A stretch of DNA of 64,000 nucleotides. Source: Bacteroides sp. (GTDB lineage Bacteria; Bacteroidota; Bacteroidia; Bacteroidales; Bacteroidaceae). Position numbers and translations under genes: made by a program. The notes below the pieces were generated by a model. That model had not been told where the DNA came from. It searched no databases and worked only from the letters and a program-made list of their open reading frames with translations. Of the stretch, positions 34,636 to 43,102 are shown one piece after another (positions within the stretch are counted from its first letter, which is position 1; each line of letters starts with the position of its first letter). The stretch covers positions 6,125 through 70,124 of the forward strand of contig JAJQFD010000038.1 of NCBI GenBank assembly GCA_021201335.1, written 5' to 3'.

Positions 34636-34963
34636 AAGAAATCCCGCAGGGATTGCATGTTCATAACCGTGGGATACATATCCCACGGGATAAGAGATAG
34701 AATAATCCCGTGAGCCATGAAGTGGGTCAATAATATATTCTTCACCCCCTATTGGGGCTGTCAGAGTAGAGTCGGGTTAGCTGTTTCCACGGGATGTAAC
34801 CCCGTGGTTATGCACATCAAATCCCTCCGGGATCTTAACAGACCATAGATTTTGGCTTGATGGCTAAGAAATGTTATCTCCCGACCACGACTGGATATCC
34901 ATCCCACGGTTATGCACCTGTAATCCCTCCGGGATTTCTTCTAGATTTTAAGACGTTAAAATC
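34636..34963 (-). repeat. Hairpin-rich interspersed repeat, copy D
   Basis: The same modules as copies A-C but in reverse orientation: AATCCCGCAGGGATTG, CATAACCGTGGG, TATCCCACGGGAT, CCCGTGAGCC, GTGGGTCAATA, CCCTATTGGGGCTG, GGTTATGCAC and AATCCCTCCGGGAT. An 18-bp direct repeat, AGATTTTAAGACGTTAAA, flanks it at 34612-34629 and 34943-34960. The right copy is half of the palindrome GATTTTAAGACGTTAAAATC (34944-34963). It lies 18 bases after the metallopeptidase stop. Confidence 0.85.
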
Positions 34964-34981
34964 AAGAAGAACACGACTGAG

Positions 34982-35854
34982 TTAATATCCACTAAATGTA
35001 TTTCCCTGGCTTAAATCGCCTGTGCGGTAGCCTTTGTAAAACCAGTCATGCCGTTGTTTGGAGGTACCGTGAGTAAAAGAGTCTGGTACGCTATATCCCT
35101 GAGCTTCTTCCTGCAACCGATCATCTCCAATGGCACTTGCCGCATTCAGGGCTTCATCAATATCATCGGCATCCAGACTGCCAAACATTTGCTGGGTATG
35201 ATAAGCCCAATAACCGGCATAAAAATCGGCTTGTAATTCGAGGGCTACAGATATCGCGTTTGCCTGCGTTTGGCTAGAATTGGACATTTGCTGGTGTGCC
35301 TGGTCAAGAGTACCTAGTAGCTTCTGCACATGATGCCCCACTTCGTGAGCAATAACATAGGCATAGGCAAAATCTCCCCCTGCACGGAGTTGGGTTTCCA
35401 TTTGCCGGAAGAAGGAAAGGTCTACGTATATATTTTCATCGACCGAGCAGTAGAAAGGTCCGGTGGAACTTTGGGCTGTTCCGCAGGCAGAAGTTGTATA
35501 ACCTGAAAATAGCACAAGGGTAGGTTTGCGGTAGCTGCGTCCCATCTGCTGAAAAGCGGCAGTCCATACATCTTCCGTATCAGCGAGGACTACGGAAACA
35601 AACCGGGCCAGTGAATCTTGTTCGGCAGAAGGAGTATATGTTTGCGAATAACCCGAGGTGTTTCCCGGATCACTTCCACCGATTAACTCTAATACCTGCA
35701 ATGGATTTCCGCCCATTATCCAGATAATAATAGCTACTACCACTAATCCGATACCACTTTGCAGATTACAGCCGATGCGGCCGCCGCCAAAACTACCACC
35801 TTGTGAGCGGCGATCGTCTACATTTTCACTTCCTCTTCTTCCTTGCCATTCCAT
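34982..35854 (-). CDS. Neutral zinc metallopeptidase (YpfJ family)
   Basis: A 290-residue membrane-anchored peptidase. A short Arg/Gly-rich N-terminus with DDRRSQGGSFGGG is followed by one membrane helix (about 32-52, GIGLVVVAIIIWIMG). The catalytic zinc site HEVGHH is at 170-175 (IAHEVGHHVQKLL), with Cys-rich SACGTAQSSTGPFYCSVDENIYVDLSFF before it and ELQADFYAGYWA after it. All are hallmarks of the neutral zinc metallopeptidase family, whose substrates are largely unknown. It follows lemA and the DUF2207 gene on the same strand after 98 bases, and may share their promoter. Confidence 0.9.
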   Translation of the reverse strand: MEWQGRRGSENVDDRRSQGGSFGGGRIGCNLQSGIGLVVVAIIIWIMGGNPLQVLELIGGSDPGNTSGYSQTYTPSAEQDSLARFVSVVLADTEDVWTAAFQQMGRSYRKPTLVLFSGYTTSACGTAQSSTGPFYCSVDENIYVDLSFFRQMETQLRAGGDFAYAYVIAHEVGHHVQKLLGTLDQAHQQMSNSSQTQANAISVALELQADFYAGYWAYHTQQMFGSLDADDIDEALNAASAIGDDRLQEEAQGYSVPDSFTHGTSKQRHDWFYKGYRTGDLSQGNTFSGY

Positions 35855-35952
35855 ACGTTGTCCTTAAAAACATGAAACATTCATTCCCGGCTTTTAGTTC
35901 AATGTCTTTCCCATAAAATGAAAATTAGTCTTCGTGGGGTGAACAGACTTCT

Positions 35953-37869
35953 TTACCAGCCTCTTCCTCCGCCACCGCCTCCTCCGCCACCGGAAAATCC
36001 GCCTCCACTGCTACCGGAGCTCCAACTACTTGAACCGGAGCTTCCGCTACTGTCGGAAGAAGAGGATACGGTAGGGTCTATTTTTGCACTCCTTATGGAA
36101 GAATTGAGGGAGCTGGCTAAAGTTGAAGCCAGCAATGTGGAAGTAAATGGTGCCTTATCCACATACCAGTCCGGACTATAATTGGCTGCCCGGAGCACAT
36201 TATCGAACTTCTTGCCCCATTCATTTTCCACATCGAGCGCTATGGCATAAGGCAGGTATTGTTCAAATAGTTCCGGTGTGCGTTCCGGTGGTGTTAAAAG
36301 ATTAAGCCGGTTCTCCTCGGCAGTTTTCAGGTACATTCGGAAACCTTCCAACTCTGCCTTGGTTTGAGCACCCAGTGGCGTGGGCGCTTTTATTAAGTAA
36401 GTGTAGATACCCAGGGAAAGGAACATCGTCACCAGAAATACACTGGTAATGAAACTTTCGGTAGAAAACAGTAAGCTAAGGGTTGACACGGAAGGCATAA
36501 GAGTAAATCCGACTCCCATAAGAAGGAAAATGATACTGCCACAACCTTTCTGAGTAAGACCGACATTAAACAAAAATACTCCCGCAGCAATAAATGGCAG
36601 TAAGAATAACAACGGTAGAGCTGCACCGCCTTCCTGGGTTAGTATGAAGTACAAAATGGTAAAAAGCGCTGTCAGTAATATTCCCCAGACGACATATTTA
36701 AAGTTATGCCGGAAAAAGTCTTTCAGGTTCCATTCGGTAGATAATGTCTTTCCTAATGCCTTACTGGCAGCAGAGAATTTTGTGTGATGCTTATCTGAAA
36801 CAGTAATCGACTGACTGGTTGTGGACGTAAAAAGCTTAGAATATATCTTCTTTTCTTCGCTGGTCATTTCCCTTTTCTTTTCTGTGGTTTGCAGTGTGAA
36901 ATACTTGTTCAGAAAAGAAATCCTGATGTTTCCTTTAATAGCCATACTGATTAACGCAACCGTGAATGCTTTATTGTCAGCAGCTCTTTTATACAGGTAT
37001 CGCACTACGGCTGGCGACCATCCATGTGGCGGATTAAATGTAGGAATTACTACCGGTTTCTCCGGGTCTACACCTACTTTTTTCCAGGTGTAAAAGTAAT
37101 AGCCAAGCATAAGGGTAAGGAAGAGGCAGGTTAAAATCAACTTCTTGTACTTTAGCCAGAATAACTGAATCCAGCTGGGAGGGGGAGGACGTTTGATAAT
37201 ATGCGGGGTGAAGGATGCTGCGACGGTTAGCCCTTCTTTATAACCCAGCGGTCCATTGCTCCGAAACTTAATTTGGTTATTGGTAACATCGGCGGAGCAG
37301 TCGGAAGCGGTGGAACCATAATTTCCGGTATAACAAGCTGTATTGATGGGGGAAGCACCTTCGGGTAGATGGAGCGTTGCAGATGCTTCTTCAATGGCAA
37401 AGAACCATTCATTTCCCGTAACATTCCAGTAGAGTTCGTCAAAGTCATCGAAGAAACCTACATGTCCGTAGCTTTCGTACACGATGGTGTATTCGTAAAT
37501 CCCCGGTTGCAATCGGACGTCTGCATTTCCGATGTAGATTTCACGATAGCCATTGGTGTCTTCTGTCTTGTATTTTTCTTTCTTTCCATCCCGTTGAACC
37601 TCCGTTACTTTGAAGTTTACCCTTTCTTTTTTCCCCTCCTTTGTAGTACGGTATAGCGGGATGCTTCTTACGATTCCCCGTTGGATATCGTATAGTCCTC
37701 CATATACCTTAATGGACTCTGATACGGTTACTTTACCATCTGTTTCAATATCAATGTCGGAGTGAAAGCGGATGATTCTTTCCACCTCGTAGTTAGCATC
37801 TTGTGCCTGAACAGGAAAAAAGAGCAGCAGGAATAAACCTACTAAAAGACTTTTGCAGATTAATTTCAT
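35953..37869 (-). CDS. DUF2207 membrane protein
   Basis: A 638-residue protein. It has a signal peptide (1-22, ending VQAQDANYEV), then an exported DUF2207 domain (about 23-225, IIRFHSDIDIETDGKVTVSESIKVYGG, RGIVRSIPLYR, YEYTIVYESYGHVGFFDDFDELYWNVTG). A first helix follows (LILTCLFLTLMLGYYFY), then a cytoplasmic part and four more helices (about 400-495). The C-terminus is a Ser/Gly tail (SSSDSSGSSGSSSWSSGSS, then repeated Gly ending GRGW), the usual end for this family. It overlaps lemA by 4 bases. LemA and DUF2207 often occur together; their function is unknown. Confidence 0.9.
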   Translation of the reverse strand: MKLICKSLLVGLFLLLFFPVQAQDANYEVERIIRFHSDIDIETDGKVTVSESIKVYGGLYDIQRGIVRSIPLYRTTKEGKKERVNFKVTEVQRDGKKEKYKTEDTNGYREIYIGNADVRLQPGIYEYTIVYESYGHVGFFDDFDELYWNVTGNEWFFAIEEASATLHLPEGASPINTACYTGNYGSTASDCSADVTNNQIKFRSNGPLGYKEGLTVAASFTPHIIKRPPPPSWIQLFWLKYKKLILTCLFLTLMLGYYFYTWKKVGVDPEKPVVIPTFNPPHGWSPAVVRYLYKRAADNKAFTVALISMAIKGNIRISFLNKYFTLQTTEKKREMTSEEKKIYSKLFTSTTSQSITVSDKHHTKFSAASKALGKTLSTEWNLKDFFRHNFKYVVWGILLTALFTILYFILTQEGGAALPLLFLLPFIAAGVFLFNVGLTQKGCGSIIFLLMGVGFTLMPSVSTLSLLFSTESFITSVFLVTMFLSLGIYTYLIKAPTPLGAQTKAELEGFRMYLKTAEENRLNLLTPPERTPELFEQYLPYAIALDVENEWGKKFDNVLRAANYSPDWYVDKAPFTSTLLASTLASSLNSSIRSAKIDPTVSSSSDSSGSSGSSSWSSGSSGGGFSGGGGGGGGGRGW

Positions 37870-38417
37870 GAGAAAGAGATTTCGGGAGTTGATTTTTCAT
37901 TTGTTCCGGCCTGGAAGAACAGCCCTTTTTGGAAGCTGAACAGATTGCCTATTATATTGGTAGGAAAGCTTTCAAGCGCAATGTTATTCTCCCGGACGGT
38001 TCCGTTGTAATATCTTCGCGCTTTTTCCAGATCGTTTTCGAGGCTTGATAGTTGTTTCTGCAGGTTCAGGAAGTTTTCATTGGCTTTCAGTTCCGGGTAC
38101 TTTTCTGCTACTACCAGTAACCTGTCCAGTTGAGTAGTCAGCCGGCTTTCCGATGTTATTTGTACCTCTTGCCGGTTGGCCTGAAGAGCTTCCGAACGAT
38201 ACCGGGTAATTTCTTCCAGTGTATTTTGTTCGTGCTGGCTGTATCCTTTCACTATGTCCACGAGGGTAGGTACCAAGTCGTGCCGTTTTTTCAGGTAAAC
38301 ATCAATAATGCTCCATGCTTCCTGCATACGATTTCTGTTTTTCACCAGTTTGTTGTAAATAAAGATGATGCTGGCTAAAAGAAAGACCAGCAACAGGCTT
38401 ATTAGAATCGCTGTCAT
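37866..38417 (-). CDS. lemA: LemA family protein
   Basis: A 183-residue LemA protein. The N-terminal helix spans the membrane (residues 3-22, AILISLLLVFLLASIIFIYN). It is followed by the LemA body: NRMQEAWSIIDVYLKKRHDLVPTLVDIVKGY, then ENFLNLQKQLSSLENDLEKARRYYNGTVRENN and FPTNIIGNLFSFQKGLFF. These fold as a long helical bundle outside the cytoplasm. It is the first gene of a lemA-DUF2207 pair with coupled translation, followed by the zinc metallopeptidase gene. Its role in other bacteria is poorly known. Confidence 0.93.
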   Translation of the reverse strand: MTAILISLLLVFLLASIIFIYNKLVKNRNRMQEAWSIIDVYLKKRHDLVPTLVDIVKGYSQHEQNTLEEITRYRSEALQANRQEVQITSESRLTTQLDRLLVVAEKYPELKANENFLNLQKQLSSLENDLEKARRYYNGTVRENNIALESFPTNIIGNLFSFQKGLFFQAGTNEKSTPEISFS

Positions 38418-38451
38418 GTGTATTGAGTTGGGTGATTTTGTTGTTACCCGG

Positions 38452-38459
38452 CAAATCTA
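38452..38459 (-). promoter_or_regulatory. Bacteroidales -7 box of lemA (candidate)
   Basis: CAAATCTA on the forward strand reads TAGATTTG on the gene strand and fits TAnnTTTG. It ends 34 bases before the ATG at 38417. A -33 element at the right distance is not evident. Confidence 0.45.
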
Positions 38460-38569
38460 CATAAATTAATCCGATTTATAAACAATACGGTATTGTTTTG
38501 CCGGAAGGAAGGGGCAATGTCGTCAGCTTAGGGAGATCAGCCGTTTGGTGAATATCAGCTAATCTTTTA

Positions 38570-39068
38570 TCCGGAACGGGTAGCATGTGCTTAACCACGG
38601 GGTAAGATATCCCGTGGAAAGAAGGTAGAGACAGGAAAGAGAGCCCTGAAAGGGGTTAATAGCCATTCTTCTTCACCTCCGTTCGGAGCTAAGTTGATAA
38701 GAGCCCTTGTTTGCTACCACGGGATATACATCCAGTCATGATCGGAAGATTTGAAGACGTTAAATCTAGAAGAATCCCGTAGGGATTGCAGGTGCATAAC
38801 CGTGGGATGGATATCCCACGGGATAGGATATAGAAATATCTCCGTGAGCCGCGAAGTGGGTCAATAATATATTCTTCACCCCCTGTCGGGGCTGTGTGGG
38901 TAGAGTTGGGACGTCTATTCCACGGGATTACATCCCGTGGTTATGCACATCAAATCCCGAAGGGATTTTTTAACAGACCATAGATTTTGGATTGATGGCT
39001 AAGAAATGTTATCTTCCGACCACGACTGTATCCCACGGCTATCCACATATAATCCCTTTGGGATAGGG
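38570..39068 (-). repeat. Hairpin-rich interspersed repeat, copy E, with decayed neighbour
   Basis: 38760-38970 is a complete copy in the same orientation as D (AATCCCGTAGGGATTG, GGTGCATAACCGTGGG, TATCCCACGGGAT, CGTGAGCCGCG, CCCTGTCGGGGCTG, GGTTATGCAC, AATCCCGAAGGGATT). 38570-38759 holds a mutated second copy (GTGCTTAACCACGGGG, GGGGTTAATAGCCATTC). GGCTAAGAAATGTTATCTTC follows, as after copy D. It fills the gap between lemA and the second histidine kinase gene. Confidence 0.85.
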
Positions 39069-39109
39069 AATTAGTTATTAGATTGGCGACATTGAAGAAG
39101 GGTACCTCC

Positions 39110-40411
39110 TTAGGGAAGCAATATCTCGAACTTTGTCCATCCGTTTTCAGACGTCAGGCTAAATTTACATTTGTGGTTTATCAGTACATCCCGTACGAAC
39201 ATTAATCCGATTCCCTGTCCGGTTGATTTGGTACTAAAGAAGGGGGTAAATAGTTTTTCTTTTACTTCATCCGGAATACCCGGTCCGTTATCTTCCACTA
39301 CTATGGATAAAGGCGAGGTTCTGGTTATAATTCTTATTTCCCCATTTTCTCCAATTGCCTCGTAAGCGTTTTTAATGATATTCACCAGTACCTGTTCAAA
39401 CTGTATACCATCCACATAAATTGACTGATCTTTCTCTGCCAGTGACAAATGCAGATGGATATTACGACGCAGGCATTCACTCCGGGTCAGGGCATCCACC
39501 GCCCGTATCTGTTCATTCAATGAAATAAGAGAAGGGGTGGGTGCAGGTATCTTTACGACCTCAGCCAGGTTGCAGACAAACTGAGCCAGGTTATGGCAAC
39601 GATCATGAGAAGCATTCAGGATCGGAACGACCTCTTTCCAGGTATTCTGTTCGTCTTGTTCCAGTATCTCCGATAGTACATTCAGGGTTGATCCGATAGC
39701 ACCCACGGAATTATTGACTTCGTGAGACATCATCCGGATAATGCGTTCGTAGGAGTCTTTTTCTGTTTTCAGTAATTCGCGGGTAAATTCTTCAATCAGG
39801 ATAAACGGATGCTCAAACCCCAGGTCGGCAAAAGAAGAGCGGACACATCGGTATATTGCCCTGCCGGATGTTTGTACTACGATTTCATCTCCTCTCTTCA
39901 TTCCGGCAAGTCGGCTCGAAAGTTCAATTTCTGAACCCAATAGAGTTTTTCCACGTACATCGTCGAGGCTGTCAATTTGGAGCAATTTCAGTCCGGAAGA
40001 GTTGATATCCGAGATGCGCTCGTTAAAATCTAGTATAATAATACCCTGGGGAGAAGCCTGTATTAATAAATCCAGGAATTGATTCTTTTCGCGAACAGAC
40101 AGCCGCTCTTTCCTTAGGTTGGTCATCATACGATTGAATACTTCAATCATCTGATTAGCCTCTTTGTTTTTAACAGGTCGGAGACGGGTTGAGAAATCTT
40201 GTTCGTTCAGTAGCTTCATACTACTAACTATTAACTGATAAGGTTTAATCAGTTTCTTATCCAGAAAGAAATAAACTAAAACCGGTATGATAAGGATGCC
40301 AGGCAGAAGCCATAAAGAGCTTCCATTTTGCCGTAGATAGACATACACTCCTCCCAGACCTATTCCCGCCAGAAAAACAATGATGATACCCGTTATAAGT
40401 TTATATTTCAT
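39110..40411 (-). CDS. HAMP/PAS membrane sensor histidine kinase
   Basis: A 433-residue kinase with two adjacent membrane helices (residues 5-26 and 33-50) and almost no periplasmic loop, so it may sense within the membrane. A HAMP-like region (55-105) and a PAS domain (110-215, DLLIQASPQGIIILDFNERI) follow. The phospho-acceptor is His230 in MMSHEVNNSVGAI. The HATPase domain has NAYEAI, DNGPGI and GQGIGLMFV. It lies 8 bases after its regulator and ends the long reverse-strand export operon, so it is probably made from the promoter at 47639. Confidence 0.9.
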   Translation of the reverse strand: MKYKLITGIIIVFLAGIGLGGVYVYLRQNGSSLWLLPGILIIPVLVYFFLDKKLIKPYQLIVSSMKLLNEQDFSTRLRPVKNKEANQMIEVFNRMMTNLRKERLSVREKNQFLDLLIQASPQGIIILDFNERISDINSSGLKLLQIDSLDDVRGKTLLGSEIELSSRLAGMKRGDEIVVQTSGRAIYRCVRSSFADLGFEHPFILIEEFTRELLKTEKDSYERIIRMMSHEVNNSVGAIGSTLNVLSEILEQDEQNTWKEVVPILNASHDRCHNLAQFVCNLAEVVKIPAPTPSLISLNEQIRAVDALTRSECLRRNIHLHLSLAEKDQSIYVDGIQFEQVLVNIIKNAYEAIGENGEIRIITRTSPLSIVVEDNGPGIPDEVKEKLFTPFFSTKSTGQGIGLMFVRDVLINHKCKFSLTSENGWTKFEILLP

Positions 40412-40419
40412 CCGTTAGA

Positions 40420-41772
40420 TTATTCAGGTAGTTGGATGTCGTACTTCTCCAGACGGCGATACAATGTCTGCCCGCTTAGTCCTAATGCAGTAGCAATCTT
40501 CGAGTGGTTATTGCCATATAAAGAGATCGCTTTGCGGATCATGTTTCTTTCCATTGACTCCAGGGATTGAATGCTTTCTGCCGGAATATCATGCGCGCTA
40601 GGAGTTTCTATATATTGTTCTTTGAAATCCAGGTCTGTTATTTGTTTTTTGGGAGAAAGAAGCAGCGTACGATCTACCAGGTTCCTAAGTTCCCTGATAT
40701 TGCCCGGATAAGGTAGCTTTTTCAGGAAGGTGATCGCCTCCGAAGATATTTCTGCTTTTTCTGTTCCGAGCATTTGTGCCTGCTTCTCGGCGAAATAGTC
40801 AACGAGTAAAGGGATATCTTCCATTCTTTCCCGCAAGGCAGGTACCCGTACTGTGATGAGGTTAATCCGATAGAATAAATCTTCACGGAACATACCATTA
40901 CCCACCATTTCGGGGAGGTTGCGGTTGGTGGCACTGATAATACGGGTGTCCACATACCGTGTTTTACTATCACCAAGTGGCTCAAATGTCTGGTCTTGCA
41001 ATACTCTTAGTAACTTTACCTGGCATACCATGTCGAGTTCGCCTATCTCGTCCAGGAATATACTTCCTTTATGTGCCATCTCAAATCTTCCGATGCGGTC
41101 GTGATATGCATTGGTAAAAGCACCTTTCTTGTGGCCGAACATCTCGCTTTCAAACAAAGATTGCGAGATTCCACCCAGATTCACTTTCACAAAAGGCTTT
41201 CCCTGCCGGTCGCTACTTTCATGAATGGCTTCGGCTATAAGCTCTTTGCCCGTACCGCTTTCACCTGTAATTAATACGGATGCATGGGTGCGTGCGATCC
41301 GGGAAACGGTATTGAGTACCTGTGCCAGCAAAGGAGATTTCCCGATAATTTTATGAAAAGAATCCGGAGAAGTATCTTTCAGCTTACTTTCTTTCTCACT
41401 GTTTTCGTATAACTGGATAGCTGTCCGGATACTGTTCAGCAGAACGATGTTATTCCAGGGTTTGGTAATAAAATCGAATGCTCCTGCCCGGATTCCCTGA
41501 ACAGCCAGACCGATGGACCCCCAGGCGGTTATCAGGATAACAGGTACATCCGGACAATAGATTCTTACTTTGCTCAGTAGTTCCAACCCTTCCTCTCCAC
41601 TGGTGGACTTGGAATAATTCATGTCCATCAGGATAAGTTGCGGACAGGTATGGCTTACGAAGTTAGTTACTTCTTTAGGAGTTGCAGCAAGGGCCACTTC
41701 ATATCCGGCCCTGCCCAGCACAAGCGCCAGTGATGAGCGAACAATGGCATCATCATCGCAAATTAATATCAT
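40420..41772 (-). CDS. NtrC-family sigma-54-dependent response regulator (second)
   Basis: A 450-residue NtrC-class activator. The receiver has DDD at 6-8 and Asp50. The AAA+ domain (about 140-370) has GESGTGKE, the contact loop GAFTNA, SIFLDEIGEL and an arginine-finger region. The Fis-type helix-turn-helix is at the end (GNNHSKIATALGLSGQTLYRRLEKY). It is only distantly similar to the regulator at 5838-7193, so this is not a recent duplicate. It stands 82 bases after the last permease gene and 8 bases before its kinase. Given a sigma-54-like promoter and palindromes at the head of the operon, it probably activates its own operon. Confidence 0.93.
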   Translation of the reverse strand: MILICDDDAIVRSSLALVLGRAGYEVALAATPKEVTNFVSHTCPQLILMDMNYSKSTSGEEGLELLSKVRIYCPDVPVILITAWGSIGLAVQGIRAGAFDFITKPWNNIVLLNSIRTAIQLYENSEKESKLKDTSPDSFHKIIGKSPLLAQVLNTVSRIARTHASVLITGESGTGKELIAEAIHESSDRQGKPFVKVNLGGISQSLFESEMFGHKKGAFTNAYHDRIGRFEMAHKGSIFLDEIGELDMVCQVKLLRVLQDQTFEPLGDSKTRYVDTRIISATNRNLPEMVGNGMFREDLFYRINLITVRVPALRERMEDIPLLVDYFAEKQAQMLGTEKAEISSEAITFLKKLPYPGNIRELRNLVDRTLLLSPKKQITDLDFKEQYIETPSAHDIPAESIQSLESMERNMIRKAISLYGNNHSKIATALGLSGQTLYRRLEKYDIQLPE

Positions 41773-41854
41773 GGTTTTTATTAATAACAGATTATCGAAA
41801 GTTCTAAATTAGCAATAAATTCTATAAATCCCCGGCATATTTATTGGAAAACTG

Positions 41855-43102
41855 TTATTCATCCCTTAATGCAATGGCTGGTGCTATTTCGGAGGCCTGC
41901 TTTGCCGGATACCAGACTGCCATTCCGGAAACGATTGCCAGGAAAGCAAACGTAAGGATGTAATTAATGAAATCTTGTTCTTTTCCAATACCTTCCTGGC
42001 CTCTTTCTGCTACAGGAACACCCAGGGAAGAAATTAATTCTGTTTCTCCCAGATTTATACATATATAAATGGAAATAAGGCTTGAGAAAAATAGCATGAT
42101 GAAGATTTCGGCAAACATCATCCACTTAACTTGCCATCTGGATGCACCCATTGCTATGCGTAAGGCAATTTCACTGCGGCGTGACTGACTACGGAACCAG
42201 AAAGTTCCAATTAATCCCAGAAAGATATTAATCAGCAGGAAACCGGTTATGGCCAGTACACTATTTGTATTATCTGTCAAATACATATCTATGAACATTT
42301 TTTCAATTTCTTTGGATGGAACCAGTGAAATCAGGAAATATGGACCAATAAATAGCTGATCTCTCATCTCTTCCACAAATTTCTGCGGGAAATTATGATC
42401 TGCATCAGGACTTACCCTTATACTGATATCTGTATAAGCCAGATCTATATTATCAGGAGGTAATGCTTTATATAGGACACTCCTGAAGGGTTCGTCAAGA
42501 CTCCTTCTCGTTTTTTCACAGATACCGATCACCTGCCATTTTTCATTCCTTGTATTGACTGTCTTTATTTCTTCGATTGGATAAGTAGTACTTCCAAATT
42601 CACCGATCAGACCTTCCCGGTTAGGAGCCAGAATTATATTATTCTCCGTTAACATATCATTTTCTTCAAAGACTCTTCCGCTCAGACATTTTATTTTATA
42701 TACATCAAAAAAACCTGGAGATACTTGCTGATATTTTAATGTTGTCCATGCAGAATCTTCGTTCACTCTGTAACCATTGTAACTATTGGCATAAGAATTT
42801 GGAACTGCGGCTTTGGAGAATGACAGGCTTTCAATGCCTGGAAAGCGCTTTACTCTTTCTGAAAAAAGGGATAAGTATACAGATTTATCTTCCATTTCAT
42901 TCGGGTCCATATCTTTTTTCCCCATTTTAATGAGGTATGTATGGTTAATGTCGCTGCCCGGATCTTCCCAGTAAATTTTTCCAATGTAATAAAGAAAATC
43001 ACAGCAAAACCACAGTACACAGAAAACCAGGATGTATTCGAGCATAATCCATCCGTTTACTCTTCGCTCATTCCAGATAATTTTAAAAATATGACGTATC
43101 AT
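41855..43102 (-). CDS. FtsX/MacB-like ABC permease (pair 2, B type)
   Basis: A 415-residue permease of the MacB/FtsX class. An N-terminal helix (WIMLEYILVFCVLWFCCDF) is followed by a large extracytoplasmic domain (45-275) with MacB-core-like segments (ERVKRFPGIESLSFS, YQQVSPGFFDVYKIKCLSGRVFEENDM). Three helices complete it, with the FtsX motif RRSEIALRIAMGASRWQVKWMM. It ends YPAKQASEIAPAIALRDE. It overlaps the preceding permease by 4 bases. It is a paralogue of 44386-45639, which shares its MIRH(I)xKIxWNERR start, so the two-gene unit is duplicated. It is expected to couple ATP hydrolysis to export or envelope signalling, not import. Confidence 0.9.
   Translation of the reverse strand: MIRHIFKIIWNERRVNGWIMLEYILVFCVLWFCCDFLYYIGKIYWEDPGSDINHTYLIKMGKKDMDPNEMEDKSVYLSLFSERVKRFPGIESLSFSKAAVPNSYANSYNGYRVNEDSAWTTLKYQQVSPGFFDVYKIKCLSGRVFEENDMLTENNIILAPNREGLIGEFGSTTYPIEEIKTVNTRNEKWQVIGICEKTRRSLDEPFRSVLYKALPPDNIDLAYTDISIRVSPDADHNFPQKFVEEMRDQLFIGPYFLISLVPSKEIEKMFIDMYLTDNTNSVLAITGFLLINIFLGLIGTFWFRSQSRRSEIALRIAMGASRWQVKWMMFAEIFIMLFFSSLISIYICINLGETELISSLGVPVAERGQEGIGKEQDFINYILTFAFLAIVSGMAVWYPAKQASEIAPAIALRDE

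Larger units (their letters stand above)
33913..34981. other. 1.07-kb gene-free block with three repeat types
   Basis: From left to right it holds four palindromes spaced 23 bp apart (34122-34212), three and a half copies of a degenerate 66-bp tandem repeat (34311-34530) and a hairpin-rich repeat (34636-34963). Small open frames here coincide with these repeats. Confidence 0.75.

Noticed and set aside
5838..41772. The two NtrC/kinase systems as a recent duplication
   Set aside because: The kinases have different sensor domains (GAF versus HAMP/PAS) and membrane topology, gene order differs, and the regulators are only distantly similar.
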